A stretch of DNA of 64,000 nucleotides from Clavaria fumosa (Eukaryota > Basidiomycota > Agaricomycetes > Agaricales > Clavariaceae). A program made the translations under genes and the position numbers. The stretch is taken from NCBI GenBank assembly GCA_951802425.1, contig OX637803.1, positions 2,790,001 through 2,854,000 on the forward strand, given 5' to 3'. Shown here one piece after another: positions 59,479 through 64,000 of this stretch (positions within the stretch are counted from its first letter, which is position 1; each line of letters opens with the position of its first letter). The notes under the pieces were generated by a model. That model was not told where the DNA came from, made no database searches, and saw nothing but the letters and a program-made list of their open reading frames with translations.

Positions 59479-60040
59479 CCGCCTGTCTGCCCTAGCCCCG
59501 TGTCCTAACCCGGCTAGCCTGGACCCTTAATTTCAAACTGTGACACGTTGTCACAGCTCAGCCCCTATCATCCTCTTCTCCTTTACCCTGCCCGCGGTGT
59601 GTAACAGAACCGTGCGAAATTTTTACTGTGTGTAGATACACGTGACCAGACCCAGAGGAAGTCTACTGTGACTCTTCCCAAGTGATACCAAGTGCCCAAG
59701 GCCCAGAACTTTGTTTTACAGCTATGTACCAGTGAATCGTGTAGTGTACAGGGCAAGGAAAGGCCCCTACATAGTCTTTCTGTAGGTTCCTGGTCCAGTG
59801 GACAGAGCCCTTGCTCTGTGACCATTGTCAGAAGGGCGCACGGGCAACTCATTAGGAGTTGTGGAGCAACCACCTGGGACACCATTCAGGCCCCACATTA
59901 ACAAAAGTTTCATAGAATAAGAGTTCTATAGGTACATAAGTACACAGAAGAGCAGCCTAAGAGGACAGGACTGTTAAGAGATCGAAGAAATCCTGAGTGC
60001 CCAAGGCCCAGAACTTTATTTACAGCATCCAGGGCCTGTG

Positions 60041-61220
60041 ATGGCAGACCATGTCGCCCCACCTGTAGCCCAACCTATGAGGCTTGACCTATCTGTTGCC
60101 CCCTTTGATGGGCAGAAAAGGAACTTCCATACATTCCTCCGATCACTTTGCCTCTCGTTTATGGCGAACCCGACTACCTATGCTATGGACCTGGTGAAGG
60201 TCCTCTTTGCTTTGAGCAAAATTACTGGAGATGGATTTGCTGCTGAATGGGCGAATATGAAGGTGGAAGAGATCCTGGGTAGTGGTGAGGCCGGAACCTG
60301 GGCAGAGTTTGTGGAGGAGATGAAGCATGCATTCGATGACCCGAATGACCGTGCGACTGCCCTTGCCGATATTGCAGGGTTGAAACAGGGTGCCACAATG
60401 GCACCAGAGTTCTTTGCGAGATTTGAGACGCTGTTCCGACGGGTGGAGTTGAGTGCAGAGAAGGACTCAAGAATCCTGGTCCATTGGCTGGAGTTGAACC
60501 TGAGTAGGAGGTTGGTGGAGAGGATCTATGGTGTCTCCCCGATGCCAGAGACTTATGGAGAATGGAGAGTGCTGGCAGAAAGACTGGATGCCCAGCAAAG
60601 GCAATTTGACGTGATAGTCATGGAACGGACACCACGACCTATTGTGACCCCTGCGCGACCTTTCGCGACCCCTGTGCAACCCACCGTGACCTTTTCGCGA
60701 CCTGCCGCAACCCTCTCGTGCCCTCTGAATGTGGCCATGGGCCAGGGATGTGCCCCTGCTGATGAGAGACATTGTTTCCGATGCCACCAGATTGGGCATG
60801 CCGTCCATTTCTGCCCCCTGCCTGACATGCGTCCACAGGTCCCAAGAGCCCGAACCTGTGGAGTGCCAGGTACCCCCCAAACAATGGAGGATTACCAGAG
60901 AGAGATTGCGTTACTCCAAGCAAAACTGGAGCCACTTGAGAGAGAAAGGAGGACTCCGGCTGGTGAGAAGAGTTGTTCCAGCCCCCATTCCGTCCCTGTG
61001 CCCACAGCAAGTATACTGAAGTATACTATCTTGCAGCGGAGACATACCCGAATTGGGGCTGAGGTGAAAGAGGAAGTGAGACTGGCAGGGCACCCAACCA
61101 AGGTGCAGCCAGAGGTGGAGAAACGTGTGCCACGAGAGCTAGCCATCCAGGTGCACTTGGAGGCCCTCAGCACTGGCAAGTGGGCTATGACAAAGGCCCT
61201 TGTCAACTCAGGATGCACCA
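60041..61220 (+). CDS. gag and start of protease of element B, truncated by element D
   Basis: An open frame of about 393 codons covering capsid (APFDGQKRNFHTFL, LFALSKITGDGFAAEW), zinc knuckle CFRCHQIGHAVHFC and the protease start KALVNSGCT. Where element A has TGA, this copy reads CGA, and the gag-protease junction (SILKYTILQRRH) is open. It therefore shows the ancestral single frame. The catalytic Asp of the protease motif DSGCT is Asn here. At 61221 the LTR of element D interrupts the gene; the pol remainder lies beyond the window if it exists. Confidence 0.88.
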
Positions 61221-61967
61221 TGTTACGTCTATGTCGCGGGGGTCGGGCGGAGTAAAGTCCGGGCAGAAATAACAAAGTCCGGTGGGGAACAATAAAGTCC
61301 GGGCGAGAGTAACAAGGTCTGGGTGCAACGGAGCAAACCGGAGTTTGGACGGAGTTGGACTTGGGTTCGGACGAGACTTGGCGAACGTATTGAAACGATG
61401 CCCTCTGCAGATCAGTGTCTCGGATTTTGGGAGAAGTCGGGAGACAGGTTTCAGGCAATGCGGAGTAGTGTGTGAGTAGGCGGGGTTGATAATCAGACTG
61501 GCTAGACAAGGCTGTAATCTACGAGTACTTATACAAAAGTCCGGGGCGATGCTAGCAATGGAGATAACTCCAGTACGACTACGGAATCAGTTCGTAGCTA
61601 TGGAGTAATGTCCGGGAGTCAGGAAATAAACTAAATGACGGGACTACGAGACGGAGACAGAATCTGATCGGGACAAAGGTTAAACTACTAACTATGATGT
61701 ACAGGCATTTCCGGGAGTCCATCAAATTGTCTGGGCGACGGGTCCAGGGCAGGACCAGTTCCTGGTTGCCCGAGGCAACAGCAACTAGTGCAGACATCAG
61801 TTGGTGGCCCTTCAGGCACACTTCCTGATCCTGCACTACGTCGCGCAAGTGAAGTCCGGCGCTCTGGACATAGGTCCGAGAGCCCGGAGTTGCGATCGGG
61901 GGTCCAGAGACCGCCAGAGAAGGTCGGAGAAGGCTGGAGAATAGTCCGGTTGGCATGGGCGTGACAG
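61221..61967 (-). repeat. 747-bp 3' LTR of Gypsy element D
   Basis: In element sense it begins TGTCACGCCCATGCC and ends GACGTAACA. It is inserted in the protease codons of element B, just after CACCA. Inside, 61253-61340 holds about four imperfect ~20-bp tandem units of the form AATAAAGTCCGGG. Confidence 0.8.
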
Positions 61968-61982
61968 TATCTCCCTCTCAGG
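61968..61982 (-). promoter_or_regulatory. polypurine tract of element D
   Basis: In element sense CTGAGAGGGAGATAC directly precedes the LTR start TGTCACG, as expected for plus-strand priming. It fixes the LTR boundary and the element's minus orientation. Confidence 0.7.
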
Positions 61983-62111
61983 GCCGAGCCCTCGAGGCCC
62001 TAGATCCATTACCACCCCTGGACCGGATTGGGGCGTTCGGATCAAGGCAATCACGATCCCAGGACGGAAATGGGATCGGAGATTCGTCGGAGTTCGAAAT
62101 CCGTGACCGGG

Positions 62112-62118
62112 TATATAA
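62112..62118 (+). promoter_or_regulatory. TATA box of the antisense gene in element D
   Basis: TATATAA lies 58 bp upstream of the ATG at 62176, followed by a pyrimidine-rich stretch (CCCCTCTCCTTAGACC). It points away from the 3' LTR and into the antisense gene. Confidence 0.55.
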
Positions 62119-62175
62119 TCCGGGGCATCAATCCACCACTGGTCCCCTCTCCTTAGACCTGAACCACCACCAGGC

Positions 62176-63354
62176 ATGGCTGAAGAAGACAACGAATACG
62201 AAGTCCAACTCCAGAAACTCCAGGCGGAGATGGAGATGTTGCAGGCGAACAAGGCGCGGAGGGAGAAGGAGGCGGCGGAGTGGAGGAGATGAGAGGAGGA
62301 GGAGGCGGAGATGAAACGGAGGGAGGAGGAAGCGGAGCGGAAACAGAAGGAGGAGGAGGCGGAGACGAGAAGGAAGGAGGAAGAGGCGGGGAAAAGAGCG
62401 TGGGAATGGAGGAAGGAGTTGGAGGCGGCGCGGGCCACAACGAAGCTGGTGGCCAGTGTGGAGGAGTCAGTCAACCTCCAGGAGGCGGCGGAGAAAGCGG
62501 TGCGGGAGCAGAAGGAGGAGGAGGCACGGAGGAAGCGCGCAGCGGAGATCGCGGAGGCCCAGGGGACCTCGGCCGGAGTGACGTGCGAGCGTTGCTCCCA
62601 GAAAAAACTGGTAGGTTCTCCTGTCTCCACCAGAGTTCGTGCTAAAGTCCGGGCCAGGAATGCAAATGGACGGGGCCGGCGAGAACTCGGAGTTGTGATG
62701 AGTGCCGGGAGAAGCGGGTCAGGTGCATATGGCCGGGGAAGGCGAAGGGCAAGGGAAAAGGAAAAGACAAGGGAAAACGGGTCACGCGTCGGGGGACGAA
62801 GTCCGACGCCATGGTGGAGTCGGACTTGGACCGGAGGTCGGAGACAGAGGCGGAGGGCGAGCCGGAGGTGGAGGCGAGGCCGGCGAAGAAGCTCCGGGCC
62901 GAGGATTTCGAGCCGGAGCTGGATCTCCAGTCGACGAACTGGTTCCTCCGGGCCAACGCGGAGAAGAGCCATGAAGTCCGGATGCACCGGAACTCGATGG
63001 TGAAGGGGCTGGAGAAGATGACAAGGAGGTTGGAGGCAGCGATCGGGCAGGTGAGTCATTTCTGGGGCACCTGCGGAGTTCGGAACTGAACTCCGACAGC
63101 TTGTCCCGGACTTCGTCGAGCACCTCAACATGAACAAGATGATTGCGGAGAGGGATCAGCTTGCGAAGGATAACTGGATCCTGCAGAGGGTGCTGGAGTG
63201 ACGAGATCCGGAGATGGCCCGGGTGGTGGAGCAGGAGATCGCACGCTCCCGTCGTTCTTCATTGATGGATGTCCGGCCGGAGGTGGGAGAAGGAGCGGAG
63301 CAGGAGATGGAGACAGAGGATGTGGAGGGGGAACCGGACTTAGGTCCGGTGTAA
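62176..63354 (+). pseudogene. antisense gene carried by element D: coiled coil plus Zn2Cys6-like cluster, two in-frame TGA codons
   Basis: Between pol and the 3' LTR of element D, but on the opposite strand. Exons 62176-62610, 62658-63050 and 63100-63354 with 47- and 49-bp GT-AG introns (branch-like CTAAA in the first) give 361 codons. The first ~130 residues are a charged coiled coil (EEEAERKQKEEEAETRRKEE). Across intron 1 the cysteines read C-x2-C-x6-C-x10-C-x2-C-x6-C (CERCSQKKLEC ... CDECREKRVRC), the spacing of a fungal Zn2Cys6 cluster, followed by a Lys/Gly-rich linker and an acidic helical tail. TGA codons at 62290-62292 and 63199-63201 lie where CGA is plausible, so this copy is probably dead. 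Similar coiled-coil/cysteine ORFs are, from memory, common as orphan predictions in Agaricomycetes. Confidence 0.7.
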
Positions 63355-63438
63355 ATTATTTTGTATATATATTTTTTGTGTTTTTGCAAATCGGATTTCC
63401 GTTGATCGGACTTCGTGTGAACTAAGTCCGAGTGAAGC

Positions 63439-64000
63439 CTAAACTCCGAGGGGTCCGGGTTTGTCGGGGTACGTGGAATGGAAGTCCGTGACGAGGTCCG
63501 GTGTGTGCTCAAGCTCTGTAGCGAGCAGCCAGGAAGTTTCTTCATTGGTTCCTTCGTAACCCGTCCACCGGACCAAGTAGAGTAGCTTACAAGTCTTCCT
63601 CCAGTTGTTGTACTTAGAATCCAAAATCTCCGTGATCTCGAATTCCAGTTCTCCGTTGACAACTACTGGTTCCGGAGGGGGCTGGATCCGGTTCGGAATT
63701 GTGTTGGCTGTCACCAATTCCAGCATTGAAACATGGAATACCGGATGTACGGAGCGGAGGGTTTCCGGGAGTCGGAGAGTAAAGGAGCTTCGTCCGGCCT
63801 GAGCGATGATCTCGTAAGGTCCGAGCATTTTCTCGCTTAGCTTTTTGGACGGTCGGGTGGTCCGGAAGAATTCCACCTTAATGAAAACTTTGTTTCCGAC
63901 ACGGAAATCCGGGGCCGGAATGCGATGCCGGTCAGCGGACTTTTGGTACCGCTGCTGCGAGGCAAGGATTTGTTGCTGGAGTACCTGGTGGAGTGTTTCC
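63439..64000 (-). CDS. C-terminal pol of Gypsy element D (integrase end and chromodomain), continues past right edge
   Basis: The minus-strand frame is open to the window edge. It shows the usual integrase C-terminal block (RIPAPDFRVGNKVFIKVEFF, KMLGPYEIIAQAGRSSFTL, SVHPVFHVSMLE) followed by a chromodomain (FEITEILDSKYNN, LLYLVRWTGYEGTNEETSWL) and a stop at 63439-63441. This is a chromovirus different from elements A-C. About 1.47 kb separate this stop from the 3' LTR, far more than in element A, and that space is filled by the antisense gene. Confidence 0.85.
   Translation of the reverse strand, partial: ETLHQVLQQQILASQQRYQKSADRHRIPAPDFRVGNKVFIKVEFFRTTRPSKKLSEKMLGPYEIIAQAGRSSFTLRLPETLRSVHPVFHVSMLELVTANTIPNRIQPPPEPVVVNGELEFEITEILDSKYNNWRKTCKLLYLVRWTGYEGTNEETSWLLATELEHTPDLVTDFHSTYPDKPGPLGV

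Noticed and set aside
59720..59970. tRNA gene in the element A/B leader (A-box-like TGGTCCAGTGG)
   Set aside because: No acceptor stem, anticodon arm or B box (GGTTCGANNCC) at the right spacing could be drawn.
61836..63137. 433-codon minus-strand frame in element D, Pro/Ser/Leu-rich
   Set aside because: It lies opposite the spliced plus-strand gene and mirrors its GA-rich coiled coil as Pro/Ser/Leu runs. It has no retroviral or other domain and no link to the pol frame.

Overview
The window reads as nuclear DNA of a filamentous basidiomycete, most likely an Agaricomycete. Genes are dense and carry many short introns (about 45-72 bp, GT-AG, two apparently GC-AG). The gene set is typical of that class: a NACHT-WD40 NLR-like protein, an F-box-like protein, a WOPR regulator, a class I sesquiterpene synthase and Ty3/Gypsy chromoviruses of the Tf1/sushi type. 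There are no rRNA genes, CRISPR arrays or operons. I could not confirm any tRNA gene.

Layout. 1-0.9 kb: 3' part of the RNase P/MRP subunit POP4. 0.9-2.6 kb: gene-free, with a degenerate triplet-rich repeat. 2.6-8.1 kb: a seven-exon NACHT gene with an MLKL/HeLo-like N terminus and 21 near-identical WD40 units. 8.1-19.1 kb: a transposon graveyard with a decayed gag relic, a decayed retrotransposon leader, a 293-bp hAT-type MITE, a Ty1/Copia pol relic split by a 241-bp insert, a nearly complete Gypsy chromovirus (element A) with LTRs, target-site duplication, polypurine tract and self-priming PBS, and a second 293-bp MITE.

20.3-56.6 kb: the single-copy gene region. In order it holds a sesquiterpene synthase, HUS1 (9-1-1 clamp), a multipass membrane protein with an internally duplicated module plus a divergent small paralogue, GET4, a single-pass membrane protein with a long Ser-rich tail, an unassigned coiled-coil protein, RIX7, NAS6/gankyrin, TFB2 (TFIIH), a WOPR transcription factor, an F-box-like gene, a SIM/RING-like protein and a DUF300/TMEM184 membrane protein. 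Pieces of the WOPR upstream region and of the 47.6-48.3 kb region are duplicated as a mosaic at 36.3-37.5 kb.

56.7-64 kb: a second transposon cluster. It holds a 1.16-kb near-perfect palindrome with MITE termini at its centre, then nested Gypsy elements (D inside B, B inside C, C inside an older gag relic). Element D, which runs off the right edge, carries between its pol gene and its 3' LTR an intron-containing gene on the opposite strand. That gene has its own TATA box and encodes a coiled coil followed by a Zn2Cys6-type cysteine cluster. This is the most unusual item in the window.

The host genes are housekeeping genes of unrelated pathways and do not form a functional cluster. Those that seem to work in recognition or conflict are the NACHT-WD40 gene (allorecognition/cell death by family resemblance) and the retroelements.
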